Shown in pieces: positions 18,254-27,200 of a stretch of DNA of 62,961 nt (position 1 is the stretch's first letter; the number at the start of each line of letters is the position of its first letter). The notes beneath the pieces were generated by a model, which ran no database searches, was not told the origin of the DNA, and saw only the letters and a list, made by a program, of their open reading frames with translations. The position numbers were made by a program, and so were the translations under genes. This DNA comes from Anaerolineaceae bacterium (lineage in GTDB: Bacteria; Chloroflexota; Anaerolineae; Anaerolineales; Anaerolineaceae): assembly GCA_018056725.1 (NCBI GenBank), contig JAGPFF010000008.1, forward strand, positions 1-62,961, read 5' to 3'.

Positions 18254-20393
18254 TTCCCGCTCCCGCCTGCCTGGAAAGTTCGCGTTGAAGCATTTGTAGA
18301 GCGAGCAAGAGCTGACCGCGTTCCTCAATACCTCTTTCGTTGAGTGAAACACTACACATTTCAAGGTGGAGGCGGCAGCGGCGCAGCAAACCGCTGATCA
18401 ATCTGGCGAGATTTTCCTGATTTTGGGTGTATTCATCTTGATCTGTCCATTTTTTTCCGTTGGACCAGTTGCGGTTGAGAACATAGGGCTGAGTCAACGG
18501 TTGTTCCAAACGTGACCACCAACCCTGTGATCCGATATCCAGCCAGAATTGGAAGGAAACTGGCTTATTGCGCATCAGGAAGGAATAGGCAGGACCTAAG
18601 AATACAGCATCCGCTGCACATTTCTGAATGGTGCTGGTAAAAGATTGAGCAGCCAGGATGCCTTCTTTGAGGACGCGAATATATTCTTTTGCAATCATGA
18701 CTCCAGATGTTTCCTGGGGTGTGTAATTATTGCGGAATTTCTTACTCGACTCAATGAGCTGCGCCGCCAAAGCGGCATCATCAAAGTTTTCATGAAACCC
18801 GAAACCGGATTGGGATAAGCATTCTCCATACAGACGGCTGATCCAATGATCCAGGGAATTATCCGCGGATTCCCTGTTATCAAAAAGCCATTGACGTAGG
18901 CGATCATACAATTCTCCAACCCGAAAGCTGATCCGTTCCTGCATTTCAAGATTACAGGTGTCAAACGAATTGAGTGACCATTGATCCTTCGTTGGTCGAT
19001 ATAAAACCTGGGCGATGAGATCAGCCCGGGCATAATCGCAGGATTGGATGGCATGGGAAAATGCCGCCCGGACATCCTGCCTGGATGGGAGATTCCCCCA
19101 GGATGGGTGCGCCAGCTGGATCAAGGTGAGGATGGTTCTTACAGCCGGTTCAGTCTTCAAACTACGCGAGGGACGATAGGTGGTAAAGGGGATGCCTGCG
19201 GAATCAAGCCGGTTGGCAATCGAGAATCGCAGTGCATCACTGAGAAATGGGGTCAGAATGGCGATTTCATCAGGTGGGACGTTTTCCTCCCGAATGAGGG
19301 TGGAAATTTTATCTGTCACTCCATCCAGCATCTCCGGGTAAAAACGGTAGGTTGAAACGTGATAACTTCCCGCAATCTCCTGAGGGTTCACTTCAGGGCT
19401 TTTGTGTGTTCTGATGGAAGAAGTCAGAGCTGGTTCCAGGTTATCAATTGCCGGCGATTTGATGAAAGAACCACTGAGATGATGGTTGGTGTCACATAGA
19501 GTCCCTAATTTTGAAGCACTTTCAGGATCGGCTCCCAGAAATGTGCGAAACCCTCCCTGAGAATCCTGAATGAGCAGCACTGATTGTAGATCCGAGATCC
19601 ATTCCGCAATACAATCATGCACCACCGGGTAATCTTCTTCGATATTATCGTAAATTAAATGCCGAAAAGTTTGCTTGAGGTATGAACGGCAAAGCAGAGA
19701 AGGCCATAATTGGTGAGTAAAAATCTCCAACTGGAGCGAAAAATCGAGCAGGTTGTGTTCAAGGCAGTAAGTTCGGAACCTGAAGGCGCATTCCTGGGCC
19801 TGGTTGTATATTTGTGTTTGGGTAGCTTTCCCTGACCAGGCATTTGAAAGCCGCTCAGCGATCTCGTCAGGAGGAAAACCAATCATGGCGGATTTATTCA
19901 AATTATCGAGGATCTGGCTGTATAACCGGTTAGGGTCGATTGTCAGACTTTCAAAAAACCCCTGCTGGAGGAGCGGCTCAGTCAGTGTAGCCATGTAATA
20001 TTGAGCCGTTTCGATGGTCAGAAATTGAAAAGGATGGTTTGGGTGCTTAAACCCCGAACTGGAAGAAACCAACGGCCAAAAAAGAGAGATCATTCGTTGT
20101 GCGAGACCATTAAAAGTCAGGATAAGCGGAGGGCTACCGGGTGGAAAATCTGGCGCGTTAATGATCCGGGTGTAGGGTTCAGCCAGGCTGCGCTGAGGAA
20201 CAAGAATCAGGATAGAGTCACCGGGTATGCCTGAGGAAACCAGATGCTGCAGGCGAAAAGCACCCACAGTGGTTTTGCCTGAGCCAGCCGGTCCGGAGAG
20301 CAACAGACTACCGGAAACAGGGGCATTAATACTGGCTTGCTGATCCCCGGTAAGGCAATCAAAATCCAGTTGAGACAACGGCAGTCTACTCAA
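18246..20393 (-). CDS. AddB-like helicase-fold protein with degenerate motifs
   Basis: The 715-residue protein starts at a TTG whose bases overlap the upstream stop (TTGA). It has an intact Walker A, LLSGPAGSGKTTVGAF (about 31-46), followed by LILVPQRSLAEPY, but motif II reads LIYDNIEEDYP and lacks the canonical DExx; helicase motifs V and VI are weak, the C-terminus reading LLRRCRLHLEMCSVSLNERG. This fits a non-translocating, AddB/RecC-like scaffold derived from SF1 helicases that retains ATP binding. Its place between a DnaQ-type exonuclease and a UvrD/AddA-like helicase supports a role in DNA-end processing. I do not recognise a named family with certainty. Confidence 0.7.
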   Translation of the reverse strand: MSRLPLSQLDFDCLTGDQQASINAPVSGSLLLSGPAGSGKTTVGAFRLQHLVSSGIPGDSILILVPQRSLAEPYTRIINAPDFPPGSPPLILTFNGLAQRMISLFWPLVSSSSGFKHPNHPFQFLTIETAQYYMATLTEPLLQQGFFESLTIDPNRLYSQILDNLNKSAMIGFPPDEIAERLSNAWSGKATQTQIYNQAQECAFRFRTYCLEHNLLDFSLQLEIFTHQLWPSLLCRSYLKQTFRHLIYDNIEEDYPVVHDCIAEWISDLQSVLLIQDSQGGFRTFLGADPESASKLGTLCDTNHHLSGSFIKSPAIDNLEPALTSSIRTHKSPEVNPQEIAGSYHVSTYRFYPEMLDGVTDKISTLIREENVPPDEIAILTPFLSDALRFSIANRLDSAGIPFTTYRPSRSLKTEPAVRTILTLIQLAHPSWGNLPSRQDVRAAFSHAIQSCDYARADLIAQVLYRPTKDQWSLNSFDTCNLEMQERISFRVGELYDRLRQWLFDNRESADNSLDHWISRLYGECLSQSGFGFHENFDDAALAAQLIESSKKFRNNYTPQETSGVMIAKEYIRVLKEGILAAQSFTSTIQKCAADAVFLGPAYSFLMRNKPVSFQFWLDIGSQGWWSRLEQPLTQPYVLNRNWSNGKKWTDQDEYTQNQENLARLISGLLRRCRLHLEMCSVSLNERGIEERGQLLLALQMLQRELSRQAGAGNV

Positions 20394-20965
20394 TGTGGTA
20401 GACCTGCAATGGAGTGAAGGACTGCCCGGGTGAGCAGGGCATCCGCCGTGGAACGGTGGGCATTGGGTAAGGAAATGTTGAAGAATTGCCCTGCTTCTGC
20501 GAGTTTGAACAAGCGGTAAGAACTGTGGATTGGATCGTATTCACCACGAAATTCTGAAAACAATTTTAAGACATCGACAAACTCAAGTTTTTCGCGCCAG
20601 GGCAGGCGGTAGCGTTGATGGGATTGCACCATCATACGGGAATCAAATTCCTGGTTATACACGCCAATCAACCGCCCGTACACTATGGGTCTTAACTGCG
20701 TCCAAACGAGCGGCCAGGATTGTGCGTTGGCAACCATGGCATTGGTGATACCATGAATCCGCTCTGCTTCTTTGGGGATTGGTTGGCTGGGTTTGATCAG
20801 CTGCGAGAATAGAACAGATCCGTCATAATCAATCACGGATATTTCAACAATTTCATCCGAGCGGGTCAAACCTGTGGTCTCCGTATCCAGGTAAATAGGT
20901 TTTTGTGCGATTTTCTGGCGGGCAATTTGAGCGATTTCTTCCTGGCGGGGATTGAAGAATGTCAT
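20390..20965 (-). CDS. DnaQ/RNase T-family 3'-5' exonuclease
   Basis: The 191-residue protein has the DEDD-type motifs: ExoI YLDTETTGLTRSDEIVEI, ExoII VYNQEFDSRMM and ExoIII HRSTADALLTRAV, where His makes it the DEDDh subtype. It should remove 3' nucleotides from DNA or RNA. It is not fused to a polymerase. The gene overlaps the AddB-like gene by 4 bases, so it is translationally coupled to the helicase-nuclease set. Confidence 0.88.
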   Translation of the reverse strand: MTFFNPRQEEIAQIARQKIAQKPIYLDTETTGLTRSDEIVEISVIDYDGSVLFSQLIKPSQPIPKEAERIHGITNAMVANAQSWPLVWTQLRPIVYGRLIGVYNQEFDSRMMVQSHQRYRLPWREKLEFVDVLKLFSEFRGEYDPIHSSYRLFKLAEAGQFFNISLPNAHRSTADALLTRAVLHSIAGLPH

Positions 20966-20984
20966 CGATGAGGTTCCTTCCTCT

Positions 20985-21821
20985 TCAAGGCAATGTCCAG
21001 AGTTTGATGTCTTCCAGGTTTACTTTAAAATCGGCATCCTCATAAGCCGAAACAAAAGCGCCGATATAACCCTTGTCCACAATTCCCTGATCGGTAATTT
21101 CGCTCAGGAGTACCCCGTTAATGTATAACCGCAGATGATCGCCATCGGCCATAAAGCCCAGTCGGTTGGATTGTCCACTGCCTGACAAGATTCTTGCATC
21201 CGGCGTCAGGCTCAAGATTGTGTCCTGTTTATCATCAATCCAGCGCATGAGATAATATTGACCATTGCAGGTTACCCCAAAGTAATAGCCATTCCCATCC
21301 GAATAGGATGGAGCGCGAAGAACTAAGCCATATTGATCTGTCCCGGAGCATGAGACTGTCCGAAAGGTTCCTTCGAGGTAAAGATTCTGAGGATTTCGGG
21401 AAGTCAGCCGCCAGCGTAAACCGGTTTTGATCTTTTTACTCTCGAAGACCATTGCCCCGTTTTCAACATGAATGGTCACAGCATCGTCTTCATAAGGTTC
21501 GTTTAGTCCAAACGCAGTGCCATTGGTGAAGGTATCCTGGAATCCGGGTTCTCCCAAGGATTGCGCCGGGTCTCCAGCGAGTGGAGTGGAGGTGGCAGTA
21601 GGTGTGAGGGTTGACGTGACCGAGGGGGAGGGTGTAATCTCTGGCTGGGTCTCAACAGGCAATACAGGAACAGTCGGTAAGGTCTTGGTTTCAGCTGCAG
21701 CAAGGGTCGCGGCTACTCTGGTGTCGAAAAGATTCATATCAGGAGTGGCTTGAGTCAACGGAAAATTACAGGATGTCAGTAAAAAAGTTAAAAATAGGAT
21801 AATGGTGAAACTTTTTTTCAT
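20985..21821 (-). CDS. Lipoprotein with concanavalin-like C-terminal domain
   Basis: The 278-residue protein has a short signal with lipobox LLTSC (Cys 18), then a Pro/Thr/Ser-rich linker to about residue 85, and a beta-rich domain of about 190 residues with GTFRTVSCSGTDQYGLVLR, YYFGVTCNGQYYLMRW and LRLYINGVLLSEITDQG. This is the strand pattern of LamG/concanavalin-A-like modules (as in DUF1080-type proteins); two cysteines may pair. Probably surface-anchored and glycan-binding. It precedes the exonuclease gene by only 19 bases, though no functional link is evident. Confidence 0.75.
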   Translation of the reverse strand: MKKSFTIILFLTFLLTSCNFPLTQATPDMNLFDTRVAATLAAAETKTLPTVPVLPVETQPEITPSPSVTSTLTPTATSTPLAGDPAQSLGEPGFQDTFTNGTAFGLNEPYEDDAVTIHVENGAMVFESKKIKTGLRWRLTSRNPQNLYLEGTFRTVSCSGTDQYGLVLRAPSYSDGNGYYFGVTCNGQYYLMRWIDDKQDTILSLTPDARILSGSGQSNRLGFMADGDHLRLYINGVLLSEITDQGIVDKGYIGAFVSAYEDADFKVNLEDIKLWTLP

Positions 21822-21886
21822 GATTTGCCTCTTATCTTTAAGGTTTATTATAGCCTTAGTAAGGACGAATTGACATGACAGCGAGT

Positions 21887-21915
21887 TTCAAATCGATGGA
21901 ATGGTCATGTATAAT
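21887..21915 (+). promoter_or_regulatory. Promoter of the baseplate-J-like/ruvX/mltG operon
   Basis: TTCAAA at 21887-21892 and a perfect TATAAT at 21910-21915 are 17 bases apart. The expected start of transcription falls about 5 bases before the ATG at 21927, so the mRNA would have almost no leader. Confidence 0.55.
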
Positions 21916-21926
21916 TTCACTACGTC

Positions 21927-23435
21927 ATGAAAACAACTATTCTCCAGGCTGAGACTTATGATTCGACTCCCTCGTTGGTGGAAAGAATCAAGGGTTGTAA
22001 GTCGCCTCGTATTCTGCTGGTCTTCCCCCGGGAGGATCGGAAGTATCCGCGCCGATTAGATCTGGTCGAACTGCAACGGGCAGTAAAGCAGGTTGGGGCA
22101 GAATTGGCGATTGTGAGTCAGAATGAGACAACCCGTGAGCTCGCACGGAGTTTAGCCATTCCTGGATTTGGCACAATTGAAGAGGCAGAAAAAACAATCT
22201 GGCAGGCACCGCCCTCTTGGCAGGAGCAACAACTTAAACCGAAAGGGATCGAAAATCTTCTTCAGAAAAGAGAAGCAATCCACCCAAAAACAAAAGAGAG
22301 ATTAAAGAACCGATCCTACAAGGTCAGAATGATCGTTTTGTTGACCCTGATCCTGATAGCGCTTTTCTTTCTCCTCCTACCCTCAGCGACAGTGATGATC
22401 TACCCGGAAACCAAAATACAGACGATTGAAATCCCCATCCGAGCCTCAGAAGAGGTGAAGCAGGTCAGCCTGACCGGTTTATTGCCGGCAAAACGGATGT
22501 CGTTTGACCTGACTGCTGAAAAGTCCATAGCAAGCACGGGGAGTGTGGCGGTTGGATTTACCAAAGCCAGAGGCTTGGTGAGTATTCGCAACCTCACACC
22601 TGATCCAATCTCTCTTCCTATGGGAACGCTTTTTTCAACCAGCATTGATGATGGAATCCAATTTTCCTCGGTTGAGGATCTCATTGTTCCACCTGGAGAG
22701 AATACTGTAAAGCTCAATGTAGAAGCGGTATTACCGGGTGAAGAAGGGAATGTTGCCTCCGGAGAGGTGACGATCCTCGAGGGCATTTACGGAGCTTTGC
22801 TGGTAGTCACAAATGAGGATTCTTTTACAGGCGGTCAAACACAGCGGCTGCCCGCGCCTACTGAATTGGATTACCTCCGTCTGCGAGGAATGATTCTTAC
22901 CGAATTAAACCAAAGGGCAAAAGAAGAAGGCGTGGCGCTCCTCCCCGCTGGCGAGCAATCAATTCCCGAAAGTCTTCTTTTTGAAAAAATCGTTCAAGAA
23001 GGACGCTCCGTTCCGGTCGGTGTGGTATCTGATACGTTGAAAATGACACTTACAGCCAGGTTTTCAATTTTGAGTTATTCAGAAGCGGATTTGAATGACC
23101 TGGTGGATCAAGTGATACGCTCAGCAATCCCTGAGGGTTATCATCTGGCAGCGGAAAGTATAGCGATTTCTCCCTTTTCTTCTATCCGTGTTAATAAAAC
23201 GGGAGAAGCGACGTGGACAGTAAGCGCTTCGGGGATGGCAGTAAAGAATTACATCGATCGGGATTTAAAAAATGCCATTCGCGGAAAAGGGAACCAGAAA
23301 GCAGTGGAAATTCTAAATGGAATCCTCCCTCACGAACATCCTGCAGAGATTAAATCTTTTGTTCATTGGTGGTCATGGCTGCCATTTCTAAACGAGCGCA
23401 TCACAATTGTGGAAATAAGTGAAAATGCAGGGTAG
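21927..23435 (+). CDS. Baseplate J/gp47-like membrane protein
   Basis: The 502-residue protein has a basic cytoplasmic N-terminal part of about 130 residues, which resembles a nucleotide-binding-like alpha/beta fold (RILLVFPREDRKYPRR), one transmembrane helix at about 135-155 (VLLTLILIALFFLLLP), and an extracytoplasmic beta-rich region with repeated SFDLTAEKS, GLVSIRNLTPDPI and LPGEEGNVASGEV segments of the kind annotated as baseplate J/gp47 in Chloroflexota. No phage genes are around. It overlaps the next gene, ruvX, by about 11 bases. Function unknown; a cell-envelope role is suggested by the downstream mltG. Confidence 0.7.
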   Translation: MKTTILQAETYDSTPSLVERIKGCKSPRILLVFPREDRKYPRRLDLVELQRAVKQVGAELAIVSQNETTRELARSLAIPGFGTIEEAEKTIWQAPPSWQEQQLKPKGIENLLQKREAIHPKTKERLKNRSYKVRMIVLLTLILIALFFLLLPSATVMIYPETKIQTIEIPIRASEEVKQVSLTGLLPAKRMSFDLTAEKSIASTGSVAVGFTKARGLVSIRNLTPDPISLPMGTLFSTSIDDGIQFSSVEDLIVPPGENTVKLNVEAVLPGEEGNVASGEVTILEGIYGALLVVTNEDSFTGGQTQRLPAPTELDYLRLRGMILTELNQRAKEEGVALLPAGEQSIPESLLFEKIVQEGRSVPVGVVSDTLKMTLTARFSILSYSEADLNDLVDQVIRSAIPEGYHLAAESIAISPFSSIRVNKTGEATWTVSASGMAVKNYIDRDLKNAIRGKGNQKAVEILNGILPHEHPAEIKSFVHWWSWLPFLNERITIVEISENAG

Positions 23436-23865
23436 AGTACTGGCGGTCGATCCCGGTTCCAAACGCATTGGTCTGGCAATCAGTGACCCGATGGGAAAAA
23501 TTGCCTCTCCCCTTGCGGTGATCCGGCATACGAGCATGGATGAGGATTGTGAAAAGATCAGTCAGGTCTGCCGACAATATGAGGTGACTTTGGTCATTTT
23601 AGGCTACTCACCCGGAAGTGAGGGAGAAGAAAATGCTCAGATGAGGCATTCTCTCAAACTGGCTGAGCGTCTGCGAGAAAAATTGAGCGTGCCGGTGGAA
23701 TTGTGGGATGAAACTGGAAGCACTCAACAGGCGAGAACAGGTATGCTATTGTCAGGCAGCAGGAAAAAAGAGCGCTCAGGGCACCTGGATGAACATGCAG
23801 CTGCGGTGATTTTGCAATCGTATCTCTATGGGAAAGACGAGGAGAAAACCATTGACACGCCATAA
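23425..23865 (+). CDS. ruvX: Putative Holliday junction resolvase RuvX (YqgF family)
   Basis: The product of about 146 residues has the RNase H-like motif VLAVDPGSKRIGLAISDP at the N-terminus, VELWDETGSTQQA (DE motif) and LDEHAAAVILQSYL with the final acidic residue. YqgF/RuvX proteins act in 16S rRNA 5'-end maturation and have been proposed to resolve Holliday junctions. A GTG at 23419 is an alternative start with GGAAATAA in front. The typical PLNMDG segment is replaced by SPGSEG. It lies between the baseplate-J-like gene and mltG and overlaps both. Confidence 0.88.
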   Translation: MQGRVLAVDPGSKRIGLAISDPMGKIASPLAVIRHTSMDEDCEKISQVCRQYEVTLVILGYSPGSEGEENAQMRHSLKLAERLREKLSVPVELWDETGSTQQARTGMLLSGSRKKERSGHLDEHAAAVILQSYLYGKDEEKTIDTP

Positions 23866-24985
23866 AGGATCTTCAAAACCCCCTGTACCAGTTATTCTCG
23901 CATTCGGCTTCCTTCTCGTGGTCATAGCCGCATGGATGATTATCCCTACCCTGGCGGTTAAAAAGTTTGGGGAACCAGCAGATACACTAAGGGGGTTTTC
24001 CCGCTGGAATTTTAGTTTTCAAGTGCTGACGGGATACGAAGACTTGATTCAACCTGCAGCCGCAACTTCAACCAAGAGACTATTCGAGATTTCAAGCGGT
24101 GAATCTATTTCGAGCATTGCCTCCCGGATAGAGAGGGAAGGGGTGATTCGTGATGCCGGAGCCTTTAGAGCTTATTTAGTATACAAAGGGTTGGATAATC
24201 AGGTTAAAGCAGGCAAGTACAAAATCAGTCCTTCGATGACCAGCCTTGAAATCATAGACCGAATCCAATCCGCTTATTCTGAAACCGTACCTTTTTATAT
24301 TTATCCGGGATGGAGGGCGGAGGAGATTGCTGCTGCGTTGCCCCCCTCAGGGATCGAAGTAAGCGGCGAAGAATTTTTGCACATTGTCCGGCATCCAGAA
24401 TTATTAACAGGAAAAACTCCCTATGATGATCTTCCATCACTGGAAGGTTTTCTCTTCCCCGGTCAATATGAAATCAAAAGGGAGATCCAACCGGAAGAAC
24501 TGGTGCTTGTATTCTTAGAGAGGTTTGACGAAAAAGTAACCACCGAAACCATTGAAGCCATCCAGAATCATGGACTTAGCCTCTATGAAGGGATAATTCT
24601 GGCTTCGATCATTCAACGGGAAACATTTATGGATGACGAACGCCCAATGATGGCGTCGGTTTTTTACAACCGGCTCGCTGCAGGAATGCGCCTTGAAACC
24701 GATCCAACGGTACAGTATGCGCTGGGTTACTCGGAAAAATGGGGAAACTGGTGGAAAACTCCCTTGAAGAGCGGAAACCTTAGTGTAGATTCTCCCTTCA
24801 ATACCTACCTGTATTCCGGATTACCTCCCAGACCGATTTCAAACCCTGACTTGCCTTCCATTCTGGCTGTGGCTTACCCGGAGGCAACTGATTTTTATTA
24901 TTTCCGCGCCCGTTGTGACCAATCCGGGTACCATGATTTTTCAAAAACATACGAAGAACATTTATCCAAGTCATGTGATGATTAA
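23852..24985 (+). CDS. mltG: Endolytic transglycosylase MltG
   Basis: I prefer TTG 23852, with AGGAGA 6 bases upstream, over ATG 23828, which has no ribosome site. The roughly 377-residue protein has a short cytoplasmic basic end, one transmembrane helix (VPVILAFGFLLVVIAAWMII), a LysM-like subdomain (ISSGESISSIASRIE) and the YceG/MltG catalytic domain with LASIIQRETFMDDE (catalytic Glu), ASVFYNRLAAGMRLETDPTVQ and SPFNTYLYSGLPPRPISNP. MltG cuts nascent glycan strands and sets their length. Followed by a strong terminator. Confidence 0.95.
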   Translation: MTRHKGSSKPPVPVILAFGFLLVVIAAWMIIPTLAVKKFGEPADTLRGFSRWNFSFQVLTGYEDLIQPAAATSTKRLFEISSGESISSIASRIEREGVIRDAGAFRAYLVYKGLDNQVKAGKYKISPSMTSLEIIDRIQSAYSETVPFYIYPGWRAEEIAAALPPSGIEVSGEEFLHIVRHPELLTGKTPYDDLPSLEGFLFPGQYEIKREIQPEELVLVFLERFDEKVTTETIEAIQNHGLSLYEGIILASIIQRETFMDDERPMMASVFYNRLAAGMRLETDPTVQYALGYSEKWGNWWKTPLKSGNLSVDSPFNTYLYSGLPPRPISNPDLPSILAVAYPEATDFYYFRARCDQSGYHDFSKTYEEHLSKSCDD

Positions 24986-24986
24986 C

Positions 24987-25025
24987 AAAAAAGAGGAAGC
25001 CTTATTCAAAGCGCTTCCTCTTTTT
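24987..25025. terminator. Bidirectional terminator between mltG and the ferredoxin gene
   Basis: AAAAAGAGGAAGC / GCTTCCTCTTTTT form a 13-bp stem around a short loop, with A and T tracts on the two sides that serve both convergent genes. Confidence 0.9.
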
Positions 25026-25041
25026 GCTTGTGCTTTTTTGA

Positions 25042-25449
25042 TTAACGTGCTTTATAGCCGGGACCGGTTTTGAAGAAAGCGTTATTTGCTTCAATCGCAG
25101 GGGTGAGATCCACAACTTCACCTGCGGCGAGAGTCTTGGTGGCGGTCAAATGGACCGCTTCGCCATCGCGGTTCTTCCCATCATAAACTTCAGTAAATCC
25201 AGGGGTTCCCACTGGCATGGATACACGTTCACCACCCTTGGCTTTATAAGCAGAGGGGACCTCAACATCCGGGAAAATTGCGCCGAACGGGCATTCTGCT
25301 TCACAGGCACCGCAATCAATGCAGGTGTCTGCATCGATATAGTACCAGGGATACTTGTCTTCTGGTTTCCCAGGAACAATGCACTCCACCGGACAAACTG
25401 TAGCGCATCCGCCTTCACGTAAACATAAACTGGTGATTACTCGTGCCAT
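25042..25449 (-). CDS. 7Fe/8Fe-type ferredoxin with C-terminal extension
   Basis: The 135-residue protein has a first cysteine set at residues 9, 15, 19 and 23 (CLREGGCATVCPVEC) and a second, CIDCGACEAECP, near residues 43-54, so it binds two Fe-S clusters, the first possibly of 3Fe-4S/4Fe-4S type as in seven-iron ferredoxins. About 75 residues after the second cluster carry no cysteine and are of unknown function. GGAGG precedes the ATG. It acts as a soluble low-potential electron carrier. It sits 33 bases downstream of superoxide dismutase on the same strand. Confidence 0.9.
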   Translation of the reverse strand: MARVITSLCLREGGCATVCPVECIVPGKPEDKYPWYYIDADTCIDCGACEAECPFGAIFPDVEVPSAYKAKGGERVSMPVGTPGFTEVYDGKNRDGEAVHLTATKTLAAGEVVDLTPAIEANNAFFKTGPGYKAR

Positions 25450-25482
25450 TGATTACCTCCGTATGTAGGATTAATGTTTTCT

Positions 25483-26094
25483 TTATTTTATCGCAAGATA
25501 GCGGTTTTCGACCTCTTTCCAATTTACAATATTCCAAAAATTGGCAAGATATTCAGCGCGGCGATTTTGATATTTCAGATAGTATGCATGTTCCCAGACG
25601 TCCGCAACAAGCAGAGGTGTAAGATTCTCCTGCAATGGGGTATCCTGATTGGCGGTTGAATGGAGGACCAACTGACCGTCTTTCTTTGCGCTCAACCAGG
25701 CATAACCACTGCCAAACCTGCCCAGACCTGCTTTTTCAAATTCAGCTTTGAAGGTAGCAAAATCGCCAAAGGTTTTATCAATAGCCGCGGAAATCGCGCC
25801 AGAAGGACCAACACCCGAAGGAGCGTTCAGGCTGAACCAGTAGATGTTATGATTATAGACACCTCCGCCATTATTGCGCACAACTGTGCGGGCATCTTCT
25901 GGAATTTGATCCAGGTTGGAAAGGATTTTCTCCAAAGACCACTCAAAGAATTGAGGATGTTTTTCCAGTGCGGCGTTTAAATTCTTTAAGTATGTGGCAT
26001 GATGCTTCGAATAATGGATTTCAACAGTCATCGCATCAATGAAGGGTTCCAAAGCATCATAAGCATAAGGTAAACCAGGCAATTCAAAAGCCAT
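25483..26094 (-). CDS. sod: Superoxide dismutase (Fe/Mn family)
   Basis: The start is ATG 26094, with GGAGGG upstream; a longer frame to 26181 has no ribosome site and adds non-homologous residues. The 203-residue protein begins MAFELPGLPYAYDALEP and has metal ligands in IHYSKHHATYL, VYNHNIYWFSL and DVWEHAYYLKYQNRR. GSGYAWL and the NNGGG segment favour the Mn/cambialistic group, but metal use cannot be fixed from sequence. No signal peptide, so cytoplasmic. It implies exposure to oxygen in an otherwise anaerobe-like gene set. Confidence 0.95.
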   Translation of the reverse strand: MAFELPGLPYAYDALEPFIDAMTVEIHYSKHHATYLKNLNAALEKHPQFFEWSLEKILSNLDQIPEDARTVVRNNGGGVYNHNIYWFSLNAPSGVGPSGAISAAIDKTFGDFATFKAEFEKAGLGRFGSGYAWLSAKKDGQLVLHSTANQDTPLQENLTPLLVADVWEHAYYLKYQNRRAEYLANFWNIVNWKEVENRYLAIK

Positions 26095-26230
26095 TTTTCC
26101 CTCCGGGTTAATTTGATAGATTGAATTGGAATAATCCCAAATATCCATTAAAATTCTAGCCAATAGCATATGATTTGTCAACTCTCACTACATTCTCACC
26201 ATATTCTAAATTTTAAACGGTTCTGATTTT

Positions 26231-27187
26231 ATGTCTCATTCATCGCCATCAACTTCTTCAGAAAAATATCTGGCTGGATTATTTGTGGGAATCCTGGCTG
26301 TTTCCACGGCTTCCATCTTTATTCGTTTCGCACAAAAAGAAATACCCTCGCTTGTTATTGCTGCCGGGAGGTTAACACTGGCGAGCTTGCTTTTGTTACC
26401 TTTTGCCATTCAGCAGACGAAAAAAGAGCCAGTCACCATTTCACGTAAAACCTGGTTTCTCCTGTGCCTTTCAGGGTTGTTTCTTGGTTTGCATTTCATC
26501 ACCTGGATTACATCACTGGAATATACTTCCGTGGCGAGCTCGGTAGTTCTGGTCACCACAGCCCCGCTTTGGGTAGCCCTTTTTTCTCCGGTCTTTCTCC
26601 ATGAAAAATTGAAATCCAAAGTATTAATTGGCTTGATGGTGGCTTTTAGCGGAAGCGTAGTGGTTGGGTTAAGCAGCAATTGCAGCTTTTCTTCAGTTGG
26701 AATCACATGTTCAGGGTTTGAGGGAATGTGGAGTGGAAAGAGTTTTTGGGGAGACCTGCTGGCGCTGGCTGGCGCCTTTCTTTCAGCCGGGTACCTGATG
26801 GCTGGAAGAAGCGTAAGAGATTTTCTTCCTCTTTCTGTTTACACCACGATTGTGTACGGGATTGGTTCTTTGGTGATCCTATTGTTAATCCTTCTCACTG
26901 GAACCAAAGTATCAGGCTACGAGACTCAAAGTTACCTCTGGATTGTTGCGCTGGCACTGGTTCCACAATTGGTTGGGCATACCCTGTTCAATTGGGCGCT
27001 TAAGTATTTGTCAGCTTCTTATGTCTCCATTGCTTTGCTGGGCGAGCCGGTGGGAACAATCCTCCTGGCAGCGGTATTACTAAAAGAAAAACCAGCCTTG
27101 CTTGAACTGATGGGAGGGTTACTCATACTGACGGGAATTACAATCGCCACTCAATTGGTCGTAAACAAAAGATCCTCTGATTCTTAG
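26231..27187 (+). CDS. EamA/DMT-family transporter
   Basis: The 318-residue protein consists of ten predicted hydrophobic helices in two EamA repeats, with family segments SIFIRFAQKEIPSLVIAAGR, TTAPLWVALFSP in the first half and LVPQLVGHTLFNWALKYLSA, ALLGEPVGTILLAAVLLKEKP in the second. Such proteins export metabolites or amino acids; substrate unknown. No ribosome site is clear before the ATG. The stop is TAG, and the gene is convergent with malQ, 13 bases away. Confidence 0.92.
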   Translation: MSHSSPSTSSEKYLAGLFVGILAVSTASIFIRFAQKEIPSLVIAAGRLTLASLLLLPFAIQQTKKEPVTISRKTWFLLCLSGLFLGLHFITWITSLEYTSVASSVVLVTTAPLWVALFSPVFLHEKLKSKVLIGLMVAFSGSVVVGLSSNCSFSSVGITCSGFEGMWSGKSFWGDLLALAGAFLSAGYLMAGRSVRDFLPLSVYTTIVYGIGSLVILLLILLTGTKVSGYETQSYLWIVALALVPQLVGHTLFNWALKYLSASYVSIALLGEPVGTILLAAVLLKEKPALLELMGGLLILTGITIATQLVVNKRSSDS

Positions 27188-27200
27188 CACCACCCAAGGG

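Noticed and set aside
21927..23435. Prophage remnant, because of the baseplate-J resemblance
   Set aside because: No integrase, terminase, capsid or tail genes are near; the gene is coupled to ruvX and mltG.
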